From Tetrahymena thermophila SB210 (Eukaryota; Ciliophora; Oligohymenophorea; Hymenostomatida; Tetrahymenidae), in contig NW_002476425.1 in the NCBI RefSeq assembly GCF_000189635.1, positions 248,001 through 312,000 of the forward strand: DNA of 64,000 nucleotides, written 5' to 3'. The notes under the pieces are model-generated. The model made no database searches, was not told the origin of the DNA, and saw only the letters and a program-made list of their open reading frames with translations. This document shows, in pieces, positions 13,501 through 28,100 of the stretch. Position 1 is the first letter of the stretch, and every line of letters begins with the position of its first letter. The translations under genes were made by a program, and so were the position numbers.

Positions 13501-16500
13501 AAAAGTCGATTCACATTAAAGACCTTGACCAGATGGCTAACAATTAATAATCTCAATTCCCTAAATTTAACCCAATTATGAAAAGACAGCCTCAATATCT
13601 AAAAAGTATTTTCTATTTATAAAATAATTTAAAAATTATTTATTTATTTTTAATTTCCTAAAAATAAATTAAAAATTTTAAAAATCTTAAGTTTAAATAA
13701 AAAATTTGAGTTTTTTTAAAATTTAAAATAATATTTAGTATTTTAACATAATATTTAAAGTATATTAAACAATTCATAATTTATTTTTAGAATCTTCAAT
13801 TAGAGAGAAGTCTCCAAAAAGAGGTTATTAAAGGAAAAACTCAAGAAAAATGACTACAAAAAAAACAATGATTATTAAACCTTTAGAAGGGACATAAACA
13901 TAAATAAGAAACAGCGTTAGTAATAATAATAATACTTAAATTCGTTTAACAGTTGCCAAAAATATGAACTCTTCACATTAAAGTAAATTTAGCTTTTATT
14001 AAAAGTGTTATTAAATTTTATAACAAACAACTTAGGTAGAAATCCGAGTGAAATCCATTAAAACTCTTAATTAAATTAAACAAATTTCTAAAGAGATAAA
14101 AGTGTCAATCAAAATACATACATTTCTAATAATACTTATCACTAAGGCTCTAATTAACAAACAATCATGTTACAACCAAGTGTCATTTTAAAATCTAAAT
14201 AAAATAGAAATTCAAATGTTTTGAATATTCTAAATTCCTAGATAATTCCTGCCAGAAAAGTAGAATCAGATGAAGGAAGTAGCATTGATAGTCACTAAAA
14301 CAAAGATTTTGATGAAGAGGAATAATTCTTTAAAGAAATAGAAAAAACATACGAAATAAATTAAAAGTTAAATCGTTAACTTGAACTAAAAGAGACTGAA
14401 GATAATTAATATATAGAGAATATTATTAAAGATAGATAAATCGAAAGAAATTACAGATAAAAAACTGTTACATTAGACAATTTAATTAATAATCAAATTA
14501 ATAAACAACCTTTGCATCATGATTAATTATCCTTAAGTAGCATTTAAGAAAGCTACCAAAAAGATACACCAGAAGAATAAAACCTAATGTTTTAATCTAT
14601 TTAAAAGAGATCTTTTAAGAAAAAAAGAGAAGTTTCAATTTAGGGATAATTATAAAGTTCAGAAATAAGCAGGCCATATGATCCTGAATCACCTAAGAAA
14701 GCAATGTCCAGCAAAAGAATAAAATAATTGCCTAATATACCATCTGCCAGTTTAAATACATCTTCTAAAATTTAAAAGAGCAGTCACGTTTCTATCATTT
14801 TAGAAAATTCTCTTAACAATTCAAAGTAAAAATAAATCAGATCTGCTTCATAAACTGATTTTAAAGTCGATTCTAAATAGAGTATTTTAGAATAACGTAA
14901 AAATAGCTATTTCTATGATGGTCTTTTTTCTGATGAAGATTTTGACAATGTGAAATAATTTAGGAAATAAATTTCTAAGAAAACTAGCATTGCAAGCAAA
15001 ACAGGAAATAACAAAAATAAGAAAGAAGTATTTTTTATTTTAAAAATATATCAGAATTTATTTATTGACAATTTATTAGTTATAAAAAAAGAAATCTGTC
15101 AAGGATAAAAACGTTGTTGATGAAAACCCAAAGGTAAGCATCATAAATTAAGTTTTAAGCAAAGACGAAGGTCAATTATACAGAAAGTTATTTCTAAAGA
15201 AAGATGTGATAGCCAGAGTTTTATACAAAGAACCAACCAACTACGATGATGATATCTTACCTAAAGAAAAATTGATCAAAAAAGAAAAGAAAAAGCAAGA
15301 TAGATTAGATAAACTCAAAAAGATGAAATTCTCAATCTCATATCAAGCTGAAAAGAGAGTTAAATTAAGAAGCTAAGTTGTTGAGGAGAAAAAAAAGAAA
15401 AGTAACTTAAAATATTTTTTATTTAACTAATTGATTTTAGTCAAGAAAATTGTTCCTTAAAAATAATCATTAATTTTAAAAATTTTATTAAATTTGTATT
15501 TATTTATTTTTCTTGATTTATATTGAAAATTTATCTCAATCTTTTTTTCCTCTTGAGCTTATGTTTATGAAATAATTTTTTTTAATTTATTTTTAAAAGT
15601 GGAGAAGATGAAATTTTTACCTATTAAGGCGAATAGAACAGCTTTAGCTTTAATTCATTAATAACCATAAGTTTATCCAGGTGGAGTTAATCCTTTAGAT
15701 CTTGCTGCTGCATAAAACAAAATAAAATCACAAACTTTAATCGGTCAGTAAAATACTTAAAAAAACAATCATGAAAATATGAGCTAAGGGACATACAATA
15801 GAGCACCTAGCATAGTGTAATAGCTATTAAAGCAATAAACTTTAATTTTATAGAAAGGCAAAATTGATGATGAGAAAGTTAGACTGTAAGGCGATGCATC
15901 TTAAAAAAATAATTTGATTCCTTAGAGTGCTTTGTCATTAGAATATTTTGAAAACTAAGAAAAGATAAAAAAGGGATTGAATTTAATAATTCCTGATTCT
16001 GATAAAAACAGTTAGTCAAATACTGGATCTTAATAAGTAATAGAAGCTAATTTGATTTAAAAAAAAGGAACTTTAGGAAATAATGATTAGTCTGATTAGT
16101 TATTAAAAGCAAATTTAACACCTAAAACTGCTAAGGGAATATTGAAAATTAAATCAATAACAGGCAATGAAAATTCTAATTTAAACACAGAATTAAACAG
16201 ATCTTAGACAAATAAATAGCTTGACGAAAGTCTTCTTAATAAAAAGAAAACAAGTGGTTATACTGGCAACACTGGCAGACATCAAGGTGATAACCCTGCC
16301 TTTGAATGGGACCTAATTAAAGCACGGGAAATGCTTTTCCCAACTGATCACGAAGAAGAAGAAAAATCTCAAAGAGAGAGCGAGTTTAGTTAAGTTTTTG
16401 GAGATAATGCGAGTATTTTTAATAGTATTTTAGATGAAAGTAAATCGAAAAATAGTTTTAATTCATCCAGCTTTCATTAAAGTTATGGAACTTCCAGTAA

Positions 16501-19500
16501 ATTTGAAAGCAGTAGCATGAATAGTTATTCTATGAAAAGTCAGTCTAAAGAAGGCAAAAGTGCTTTTGATGAAACAAATGCTGATACAGCAAGTAAAAGG
16601 TCAAAATACTCTAAAAATAAAGATGACACAAATTCAAAAGCATAAGATTCAAATAAATCAAAAGATGGTAAAGAAGACAAAGGTAATGGAGAAAATTAAG
16701 ATTATTTTCAAAAGCCTCAAACTTTGGAGTAATTCCTAAAAGAGCCTCTAGAAAAAGAATATGTTCAAGTCGTTAAGTAACAAGTTAATAATTTGATACA
16801 GAAAGGGCAAAATAAAATAAAATCATATTGGTCAGGAGATGATGTATTGGTGGCAACTAAAGTTTATAAACAGCAATAGGCTATTAAAACCCTAATGAAA
16901 TGTTTAAATTATCCAAATACAATTACTGAATAAAATGAAGGAGGATTTATGGGAATCGTAAATGCATTTAGAAGAAGAGTAAGAATGCTTGTCTAAACTC
17001 CTCTATACGAGAATCTGATTATGATTGCTGTTGTAATGAATACAGTTATTCTTTCACTAGATGGTAGTGTTGATAGTAAATTATTTTTACTTATTTTTTA
17101 AATACAATATAATTTATTTTATTTTATTTCACCTTCCCCAAAAAATTATCTTTTATTTTATTTTATTTTAATATCTTCTTAATGGTATTTTTAATTAGTA
17201 ACTTTCTATATTCTAATTTAAATATTTAAGGTGTATATTAAATTGTTTAAATTCTTTTCAAAATTGAATACGAAAATTAGAAATAAATATTATTTAAAAT
17301 AGATCAATCAATACTAGATTAATTTAATTAAGCTTTTACTTACATTTTTGCAATTGACATGGGATTAAAATTGATAGGCTTAGGTTTTGCCTTATATTGC
17401 GCAGATAGGATGAATATTTTTGATGGTTTAATTGTTATACTCTCAATATTTGATATAATATTTCTATCGGGATCTTCAGGTGGCAGCTCATTTAGTGCTT
17501 TTAGATCTTTAAGAATATTAAGAGTGTTTAGAGTTCTGAGAGTTACACGTCTTTTGCGTTCTTTGAAATTTATGAAAATATTGATAAAAGTTATTTCATC
17601 AATATTAGATAAGCTATTTTATATTATTTTACTGCTAATTTTATACATTTTTATTTATACTTTGATTGGTATGTAACTATATGGAGGTTCTTTCTTAAGT
17701 GTCTCAAGGAGTAACAGAATGGTCTTTGATTCCTTTTTATAAGCCAGTTTTTCTGTATACGATTTACTAACAATAGAAAATTGGAATAATATTCTTTATG
17801 TAGCACTCAGAACTTAAGTAAATGTAGGTATTACCTGTATCTACCTTATTAGCTGTATTTTTATAGGTAATTTTATCATTATGAACCTTGTGTTAGCAAC
17901 AATGATTGGAGCTTTTAATTCAAGCTAATTTGATAAGGAAAAAGAAGAGATAGCTAACACTGTAGAGATTGTTGAAGATTTAGATCTTGGTCATACCACT
18001 ACCCTTAACTCTACTACATTTATGAACATGTCCAACTCTCAGTCTAGATTGGGTTCTAGCACTCACAGCTTCTCAGTTAAAAATAGATAAAGAATGCTCA
18101 GCAGCGGAGGTTCTTCTTAGGGTTATTCAGATGAACATTCTTAAAATAATCATTCTTAACATAGTTTCTCTAAAAAATCGTAGCAAATTTAAAAAGAATC
18201 TTTTTCTCGTGAGTACAAAGAAAAAGCAAGCAGCATCAGCGATTCACATAATTAGAGTTTAGATAACAAATCTAGTCATAATTTGGAACTCTAAATTGTT
18301 TCTGAATAAGAATAAAACAATGATAAAAATAATCAAAAAAATATGTTTAAATAGCAGGCTGTTGTAAAAAAAGATGAAGATGATGAGAAAGAAGAGATAT
18401 TTTTGTTTTTTGATAATATCAAATGCTAAAAATCTCTTTACATCTTTTCTATGCAAAACAAAATAAGAAGAGCCTTCTATTTCATAGTCAAAAACCCGCT
18501 GTTTGATAATATAATATTAGCGTAAAATTAATTTAATAAACTATCTATAAATTTTTATTTATTTTTTGATTGTTTAATTAGAGGTATTATACTCAACTCA
18601 GTTAAGTTAGTTTCTGACACATATGATACAGGTTCGGATTCATAAAAACAAGCAAGTTAAATTTTAGACATCATGTTTACTGTATTCTTTTCGATTGAAT
18701 CCTGCTTAAAAATAGTTTCTTATGGATTTTTCTTTGATGAAAACTCATATCTTAGAGATAATTGGTCAAAACTCGATTTCTTTGTTGTAGTTACGAGTAT
18801 TATAGATGTATCTTTATAAAATGGAAATTTTGCCTCTCTAAAAATTCTAAGATTGCTCAGAACTCTCCGTCCTTTGAGGGTTTTGCACCACAATAAGAGC
18901 ATGAAATTAATTGTAACCACTCTTCTTGAGTCTATTGTTGGTATTTTGAACATGCTTCTTGTTATTTTCTTAGTTTGGTAGAATTAATTTTTTTTAATAT
19001 CTTGAATTTAAAAAAAACATTTCTTAAATTTAAAAATTATTAAAACGATAAATTTATATTTAAAAATGAACTTTTTCTTAAAAATAATAAGGTTAATGTT
19101 TGCCATATTGGGTGTAAGCTTAATGGGTGGAAAGCTATAATATTGCAATTTTCCAAATAATGGAATCAGTTATAATATTTACAAATATAACTAATCTTAA
19201 GTAAATATTTATCTAATTACTGACATATAATTAATATTCTTTTAAATTATAAAAATATTAATAGTGTAGTAGAGTAGGAGGAAGCTGGTAAACTTACGAT
19301 TTGAATTTCGATAATGTTCCAGCAGCTTTGTTAAATTTATTTGTAATATCTACTTTTGAAGGATGGCCTGCATATGTTTTTAACTACTTGGATGGATCTT
19401 CTGATGGTCCAGTTTATTTTGGAAGTGCTTACTTCTCAATTTATATAGTCTTTTTCATATTAGTTGGCAGCTTTTTCTCAATAGATCTTTTTGGTGCAGT

Positions 19501-22500
19501 GCTATCATTTCATTATGATATAGCATTACAAAAAAGTAAAAATAAATATCTTTCAAGCGAGTAAACACAATGGATAGAACTTTAGAGATTGATTCTTTAG
19601 TCGAAACCAGATTACAACTCTATCTCTCTCCCAACAAATAAATTTAGAAAATTCGTAATATTTTTTGATAAAATTTTAGTTTTAAAAATTTAAATAAAAT
19701 AAATAAGATTTGGAACATTTGCGAATCATAGAAGCTCGAAATATTTATAATGATCTGTATTATAGGTAACATAGTATCTATGGCTCTAAGCTATGATACA
19801 TCTCCTTCTTCCTACGATACAATCCTGTAGGATATCAATCTTGGTTTCTCAATAGTTTTTATCACTGAATGCTTATTAAAATTAATAGCGTATGGGTTCA
19901 ATGGGTATTTTTATAAGTCATCTAATTAGTTTGATTTCTTTGTGGTTTCTGTTTCAGTGATAGATATTATTTTTACTTATTCTGGAAATTAATTTATAAA
20001 ATTCTTATCTGCTGGACCACAAATTGCTAGAATTTTCAGAGTCTTTAGAGTGACTCGTTTGCTGCGTCTTATAAAATAATTTGAAGGGTTATAAAAGCTT
20101 ATGTCAACTCTTATTTATGCTTTACCATCTCTTACTAATGCAACTGCTTTACTATTTTTAATTTATTTTATCTTTGCTATTTTGGCTTGCTATTTATACT
20201 CTCCATACTAGTAAATATTTTGAATTAAAAATTTCAATTTCAACAAACTAATAGCTTTACTTGTCATTTTTATTTTAAATTATAATAAAACTTTTTAATT
20301 TCATACATTCTTTGATCAACATTTTCCAAATTTAAATATTCAATAAATATTAAAAAAATGAATTAAAATGTTTTAGAAAATAATTTTTAAAGACTAAGTA
20401 ATTTTTATTGCATATTATATTATTTAATTTAATAAAATAGAACAGGAAACAGTTTGAATTCATTTTAGAATTTCTCAACATTTCATAGATCTTATTTGTT
20501 GCTATTTAGGATGAGCACTGGTGAGGATTGGTATTTAATTATGTTTGATATAATTCACCATACTAACATGTGGAGTGCTTTTTTCTTTGTTGTATTTATA
20601 ATTATTCAGTAATATATTATGATGAGCTTATTTATCTTGATTATTATTGAACAATTTGAAAACAACTATATCAATCCTGACAATCCAATTAACGACTTCT
20701 AGTATTCAGAGGAGGATTTCAAAAAATAATGGGTTCAATTTACTAGAAATAGCTATGGAATTAAAATACATGAGAGATTTATTACAGATTTCTACTTCTC
20801 TATATTAAGACCACTTGGTTTTGGTATTAAAATTTATTTATTATTTACAATCTAATTGAAATCTTAAAAAAAGATTACAAGTCTAAGCTAAAAGAGTTCG
20901 TGGAATAAGTTAAGACAATTAACTAACAAGTAAGTGAATAAGATTTAGAGCTAATCACTGGTAAATTTAGAATCAAATAAAAGCAGTTAGCTGAGAAGGA
21001 GATTATGAAAATGAATATAAGATGTGATTATGATGGTTATATATTCTATAATGAATTGCTTTACTATTTTTTCAAACACTCACTTTATGATAGTGTGTTT
21101 GGCAGAATAGACAATGCTTCTACTAAATCCGAATATGAAAAATGTATCAAGGCTGAAGAGATTCTATACAAAGAAGAACACATTACACGTAGAAAACTCA
21201 GAATATTAAAAAAGAAAGTAAAAATCTATTTTTTTTTGAAATTTCTGTTTTTAAAAACATTTATTTTATAACAGCAAGCTGCCTTGACCAAATAAAAATT
21301 TATCTCCAGCAGATAAAAAGAAGTAAATCCTATGGTTAGAAGATTATTTGTTGGCATGTGCTTTAAAAGCTGGTTAAAGTATAGTTAGAAAATTTAAAAC
21401 AATATTATGCAAGACTATGATGATATTTCGAGCTAAACAGATTCTGATGAGGAGTATGATTAACTTCAGGTTGACCCTGAAGATTTATAAAATGCTTTAG
21501 CTATTGATAAATTCTACACTTCACAGGATAAAGAGGAGAATATCATAGAAGTTTTAAAAAATAGAAGATTTATTATACCTCGTCTTCACACAATAAAATT
21601 GAGAAAGTAAGATTAAAAGGAATAAATAGCTGATGGTTTTTTCAATGGAAAATATTTTGAATTTCCAAACCCAGATGAAATTTATAAAGCAGAGTTAGAA
21701 AATGAATAAAATATTAATGAATTTGAAGAAAGGATTAATGAGTAATAAAAATAGTTGTAAATAATAAAAAATAATGAATAAAATAATAAATAAATGCTCT
21801 CTTCAGTTAACTCAAACTATCAAGAAAGGACAAAATCAATCCAAAGAAGTTAACTAAATAATTAAAGAAATAACACACTTAAACTTTCTCATGCTTTTAA
21901 TATTCCAAGCAAACGCACTTCAATTGATGTAAACAATCTAAATTTAATTCATAGCAACAATTTGTTATCAATCTAGAATGTATAATCTAACAACCAGCTA
22001 GTGCCTAAAGACTAAACTAAACTTAAGCTATCTCTTGTTGAATCTTCAAATTCTCTTGGAATGAGTGTAAGAAAAGAATCCATTGTAAAAAAAGACTCCC
22101 ATAATGTTTCAACTCCTAAATCTCAATTAAATCTAAGTTAAGTAAAAAAATTAACCCTCTAAAAAAATAACTCTAATTCTCCAAGACTTTAAGTGCCTCT
22201 TGAAAATAATCGTCAGAGAAAGGACAGTAAGTCGATTTTCTCAATGACCCCATAGAATAGAGCTAATGAAAATGAGAACATAGAAGATAAACTTAATTCT
22301 CAGCATTTGATGCATCTCCAAGCAACTCCTATCACATTTACTTAATTTGTCAACTCAAAGAATTTCATGAGCAGTCCAGAAAATGAATCTGATGATGAAC
22401 ATAAATAATAAATTAGATTAGATTTAACAAAATAATAATCCAGCTAAATAAAATCTCCTAAAAAAGAAATCAGCAGATTTGGCGAGTCTTCTTCAATTAT

Positions 22501-22723
22501 AAATTAATTAAAATAAGATTTTAATATAAATGGTCATGAAAAAAATAATGAAAGTAATGATAAACACTCGTCAATAATGAACATGCCAAATCTTTAATAA
22601 AAATCATATTCTCAGTAGTCTGATAAGCATCAAGCAAAAATTCCTATTGATAACTAGGAGCATAAAAAGCCAAATTTAAATAAAAATATTCCTTAAATTA
22701 GAATAAATTTTGAAGAAGATTGA
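10550..22723 (+). CDS. four-domain voltage-gated calcium channel alpha-1 subunit (CaV type)
   Basis: Sixteen exons join in frame to about 3,336 residues: 10550-10861, 10988-11295, 11932-12691, 12750-13605, 13791-13982, 14036-15027, 15080-15401, 15600-17075, 17303-18521, 18582-18977, 19092-19200, 19265-19654, 19708-20210, 20441-20823, 20874-21217, 21275-22723. All four six-helix domains are present. S4 voltage sensors carry Arg every third residue (VRSLRVLRPLRTISR; FRSLRILRVFRVLRVTRLLR; LKILRLLRTLRPLR; ARIFRVFRVTRLLR). The pore loops read SQEGW, TIENW, STFEGW and STGEDW, an E-E-E-E filter, which in the family means Ca2+ selectivity; sodium channels have DEKA. The I-II linker is about 1,220 residues of Ser/Asn/Gln/Lys-rich sequence, far longer than in animal CaV. 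The tail has an EF-hand-like stretch (around 21020) and about 480 low-complexity residues. In ciliates such channels sit in the ciliary membrane and drive swimming reversal; that role here is inferred. Exon 7 could start at 15092, and exon 8 could end at 17063. Confidence 0.9.
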
Positions 22724-24038
22724 AAATTTAAAAAGCTTTAACAAAATAATAAATACCATTAAAATTTAATAGTAAATTAAAAAATATAAACTAATTAGTA
22801 AACTAATGAATAAATGTATTTAATATTTATATTAATATCTCAATTTTAAAATTTACATAATTTTATTTACTTTGTAAAAAAATTATTAATTTAATTTAAA
22901 AGATTTAAATAAAACATTATTAATTATCTTCTTTCTTCAAAAAATTCAAAAATATTTTTAAATATAAAGAAAAAAAAGTTTCAACTAACAACTCAATTAA
23001 TAACTCTTTTTAATTTTTAAATTCAACTTTTTTATTTTCTTGAAAAAATCCTTCTAATTTTAAATAAAACTAAATAATGAATATTCTAGAAATTAAAAAT
23101 TAAAAATTGGAGATATTAAAAAAAAATAATGTTAGAAAAAACAAATCTGAACTTTGAATTAATAATGTCAGATTGTTAACCTTCATTAACCTTACTTTTT
23201 ATCATTCTTAATATCCATCAAAATTAAAAAATGCAAACTAATTAGCTAATATTTAAATTAATTTATTTAATTTTTATTTTATTATTAAAATTTTTAATTA
23301 TTTTATTTTTTTTATTAAATTAAATTTAATAATAAAATTTTCTATCTTTATTTCTTTCTTTCTTTTAAGCTAATTACATTTTTAATAGCAAATTAAAAAT
23401 AATTTTCATTTTATAAAATAAATAAAATATGGATAAAAATAAACTTTTTTATTTTTTTATTGGATAAATAAATTTAAATTTATTTATAAATCAATATTTT
23501 AAATAGAATAAATTTTAAATGAAATAAATTAAGGAAGGTAGGTAGGTAGGAAGGCTATCAGGAGAATCTATTTATGGATTAATTAATTAATATTTTTGAT
23601 GTTTCTTTGCTATTTGTTAGCATTCATTAGGAAATCTAAAAGAATATTAATTTCATTTCTAGAAAAAAATTTAATTTTATTAATAATTTTGAAGAACAGT
23701 AGAATAAAAAGTAAGATACATACATAGATATTTTAATCATTCATTAGGTAGTTAAAAATGTAAAATATTTTCAAAATTCAACCACTTTGCAACAATTAAT
23801 TTTATTAGGGAACCAAATCTCAATTATATCTTTTTAATAAAAAGTGTTTTATTTATTTTTTAGCATTAATTTAAAACTACTACTGGATCATAAATAATCA
23901 TTTTGCAAAAAGCTTTTTAATGATAACATAGCAATTACTTTTAATTTATAATAATTGGTTTGAGCAAATGGAAAATATCTTTTTATATTTAATTATATGA
24001 AAATTAAAGCTAATTTGTTTTTATTTAAAGTAGATTAA
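22724..24038. other. intergenic
   Basis: 3' region of the channel gene and 5' region of the RAP-domain gene; AT-rich with poly-T and poly-A runs. A GGTAGGTAGG-type short repeat lies near 23537. An in-frame ATG at 23997 is an alternative start for the next gene. Confidence 0.55.
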
Positions 24039-27000
24039 ATGATGCTGCTTAACGCCTCTAAAAATAATAGCTAGAAGATAATCAGGGCAATTAAGAATCA
24101 ATTAAATGTTTTGCAAATTTAACCAAATTAAAACTTAAAATATAATTTTTGCTCTAAAAATAATTAAAATGCTACTGATAAATAAAATATTTAAGTCAAA
24201 TTGCAGGAAGTTTAAAAGATTGATTAATAAATGCACTAAAAGTTAATGGAGTTAGAGAAAAAAATTATAGCAAATTAATTTGATGAAAAAAAGTTTGTGA
24301 TATAATTTTAATCATTGTTCAATAATTATAACTTAAACAAAGAGGAATAAGCTACCAAGCTTATTAACTAGCTTAAAATTTCTATTGATCATGTACAGAA
24401 GCTATAGACTATTGTAGGAGTTATTGATAAGGCAGCAAAATACAATATCTTTTTATCAAAGGAGTTTGAAATAAAGCTCTTAAACCGTGGCTTATATCTT
24501 ATAAAGAACGAAAAATATTACAATATTAAAAGCGATGAAGGTGATTTAATTAGGGCTTTAACACTTGTTGCTGGATTAAAGAAAATAAGACACCTCAGCT
24601 TTTATGAAAGTATAATTGATATTATTAAAAATGAAGAAATATCAAAGAAAAATTTACTTACAATTATTGAGACTCTCACTTACAATAAATTGCTCCCTCA
24701 ATTAAAAAACGGTAACGATATAACTGACTGCCTTGCAAAGTTATCTCGACTAACTCCTAACGATTTAGAAATATTTTCTCCTGTTTCTAATTTAATTTGC
24801 TATTATTTGAAGAACAAACAAACTATATCTTTATTCAACTAAAATACCAAGTTCTCAACTGTAAGCGAAGAAATCTTTAAAAGCATTCATAATTGTTTGT
24901 TTACTTTGCTTTCTTAATAAACTCCCGATAAACTAGATGTTTTCTTAATAGCAGAAATTTAAAATCACTTAGAAATGTTTGCCAAATTATCACAAAAGGA
25001 AGAAGCTCTATTTATCTAAAGAAAGTTTAACAATTTATTCAATCAGTATATGACAAGAAACTTTGCTTAAAAGCAATACTACGATTACGAAAAGGTTTTA
25101 AGATATGTAAAGAAATTCATAGCAGCTCCTCCAATTGTTTTAAATCCCATAATCGTTAAACTAATTGGATAAACATATCAAACTGTCAACCCCAATAACA
25201 TTTCTGAAATTGTACCCTTCCTTTATTTCCTCTCAAAGACTGTCCAAAATTTCAAAGTACCTTACGAAAGGTAGAATTATTATTTTACTATCATTGAAGG
25301 ATCAATATTTATTTTTATTCAAAATTTTAACATTTATTAATTTAACTTTCAAAAATTAAAATGAACTTAAAAAACCTTTTGCTATCTATAATTTAACATA
25401 GAGATTAAATAAATATTTTAAAGTATTTCTCAATGATTTTAATATTCTTAATAAAATAGTTCAAATATTTTAAATAAACTATTTAATTTTATTCTGGATG
25501 GTTTTAATATTCTTAAAAAAATAGCTGAAATATTTTAAATAAATTATTAAATTTTATTCTGAATGATCTTAACATTCTTAATAAAATAATTTAATTATTA
25601 GAAATAAATTATTAAATTTTAATCATGAGTTTCTTTGAAGTTGATATTTTATTTAAAATTTTTTATATATTAAAAGTTAATAGGTGATTGAAAAGAATTT
25701 GCAATAAGAGAAAAATATAATTATGCTTAGTAAGTTGATGGAGATTTATGCTACTACTCATTATTCAAATGATTAAAATATTTAAGATTTAGAGTAGAGA
25801 ATCATTTAGCTTAGTAGTTACAGTGCTAACCCTACTTCTCCTTTGCTGATTTTGTTTTAATCATTAGCAAACATGCATAGAGGTTAGACTCAATCTCTTC
25901 GTTATATTGTTGACTACTTTAAATATCCTGGAGTGCTCGATAAAATTGAATTCTTTGATTTGATTGTTAAGTTTATTCCTTCTTTAGCTATTAAAACAAA
26001 AGAGCTTTACAAATTTGCAACTAATATGGGATTTTAATCTTAAACCAACTTAATAGATGACACAAACAGAATAGATTTAGATTTCTAAAACAGTAAGCAT
26101 TTTATTTACTAAAATTTCTATTTTATATATTTTATAGGCAATTTTAAATAATTTTTTTACAAATAAAGGTTTGGAATAATTATGGGATAAGGTTGAATCT
26201 TTAGTCATTTCAAGGATAGATGAAATTTATTACGATAAATACCCTACTCTTTTATTACATTTTATGTATGCAAACTTAATGAAGAACAAGTATAAGCGCA
26301 TATTTTTCATTCTACAATAAAGAGTTACTCAGTATTTAGACAAGTATACTCCTAAATAAGTTAGTGAGATAATTTATTCCTATGCAAGAATGCATGAAAA
26401 AAACAATGAGTTATTCTTTAAATCAATACCAATTATTTTAAAGAACATAGATTAATTCAACACTATCGAATTAATCAATATTTATTGGGGATATGCTAAT
26501 GTGCGTATATATGATAACTAGCTTTGCACTGCATTAGAAGAAAGCATTATGAAAGAATAAACTAAGGTTAATCCTGAAGGATATATTCAATTTTTCCATG
26601 CCATAGGTATTTTCAGTAGACAAATAAATTCTGGTTCTAAGTTAGACGAGTTTATTCGCTCTAAGATATACAATCTAGATTAGTTGAAGATAAACGTTCA
26701 ACAACAATTTGCTTTGGCCTATGCTATTTTGCTCTTCAACAACAGAAGCTAATATTCTCTCTTTTGGGAAAATATAATCAACCTAATCTTGTAAAACCAA
26801 TCCAATTTCATATCAAGTCCTCTATACATGAATTATTTGTATCAAATCTACATACATCTTAGATACTCTGACTCAATATTCTTACCCTGTATGTAGATTC
26901 TTCTCTAAGTGTTAATTAAAAATAGAGATTCACTTATCCGTTTTTACAAAGTCAATAAAAGATACACTAGCTCCGATCTTGAGAAAAAAATTACCTAAGT

Positions 27001-27616
27001 AATTGATGAAAAAATAGCTGCTCCTTAAAATGACCAAAAAGTCTTTGTAGTCTAAATCAAAGTAATTTTTTAAATTATCTATCATTTTTTCTCATATAAT
27101 TCAGATTATTTTCTTCATTAAATTTTCTAATAAAAAATTATTCTAACTTAATAAAATAAAAAAAAATTTTATTAAAAATTAAATTTTTAGATTAAGAAAT
27201 AATACAATATATTTTTTTAAAATTTACTTATTTAATTATAAATAAAATTAAATAATAAAAAGAATGATATTCCATTAATTTTCTATGATGACTTAAGAGA
27301 GCTGGAGTAAAATCCTAAATTCCCTGAACATGAATTGATAATACCTTATACTCTGGATTGTAGAAAGGGTGCTTTATGTTTCGAAGTAAATGGACCATAA
27401 CATTATTTGAGTGATATATAAAATTAATCTAGTCTTGATGGCGTTACATTGCTTAAGAAAAATTTCCTTGAGTAACTCGGCTTTAAGTATATTGAAATAA
27501 AATACACAGAATTTGTTCCTGGTATAGTAAAAGAAGACAGCTTGCTTACTTAAAAAGTAATGGATATTGTAAAAGAATAAATGAAAGACGTTAACACAAA
27601 AAAAGTTTAGTAATGA
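24039..27616 (+). CDS. RAP-domain protein, probable mitochondrial RNA-binding factor
   Basis: Four exons (24039-25270, 25677-26092, 26169-27061, 27263-27616) join in frame to 964 residues ending TAG-TAA-TGA. The C-terminal 110 residues form a RAP domain: LCFEVNGPQHY followed after a spacer by LLKKNFLEQLGFKYIEI, the typical FEVDGPxH...K...LxxxGyxvixI pattern. The rest is alpha-helical with repeated hydrophobic heptads, as in the FASTK and octotricopeptide-type proteins of mitochondria and plastids that carry RAP domains and act in organellar RNA processing. The N-terminus is short, basic and uncharged-hydrophobic (MMLLNASKNNSQKIIRAIKN), compatible with mitochondrial targeting. The chosen ATG lies in an A-rich context; ATG 23997, 14 codons upstream, is also in frame. 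The first intron (406 nt) contains a three-unit tandem repeat. The family call is firm; the organelle is inferred. Confidence 0.85.
25428..25622. repeat. three tandem copies of a 65-bp unit inside an intron
   Basis: Units start at about 25428, 25493 and 25558 and share the core TTTTAATATTCTTAA followed by AAATATTTTAAATAAA and a TTAAATTTTA end. They lie entirely within the first intron of the RAP-domain gene and diverge from each other at several positions. Confidence 0.8.
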
Positions 27617-28100
27617 ACAAAATTAAAAATGATTTTAAATAAAAAGTAAATTTGATTAAAAAAGTAAGAAAGATATGTAATATTTATATACAATTTGTAA
27701 TAAATTAAATAGTTAATTTTTTTGTTCTAAATTTAGTTAATTATTTTTTATTTATCTATATATTCGATATTGTTATTATTATTAGTTCTTAGTAGAGTTT
27801 TGTAATTAATTTTTAGTTATTGTTTTTATATAACAACTATTTTTAGATTTTCAGCTACATTTTTATGTTTAATTAATAAATACTTTGTAATTAAATTTTT
27901 ATATTCAGTATTAATTCATCCACTTATTTATTTAATTGTTCATCCATTCATTTTTTAGATTACATTTAATATTATATTGTGTTTTTTTTTGTATTTCATC
28001 AAATCATTTAAATAAATTCTAGCTGAATAATAAATATAATGTCTTTTTTATTCATTAAAATTATAAATTTTTAAATATTTGTTTTACTTTGTTATTTTTT
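27617..28100. other. intergenic, between convergent genes
   Basis: T-rich DNA between the stop codons of two converging genes, with poly-T runs such as that near 27985. Nothing else is seen. Confidence 0.6.

Noticed and set aside
13818..13832. AAAGAGGTTATTAAA as a possible chromosome-breakage sequence
   Set aside because: It differs from the known Tetrahymena 15-mer at several positions and lies inside a coding exon of the calcium channel.
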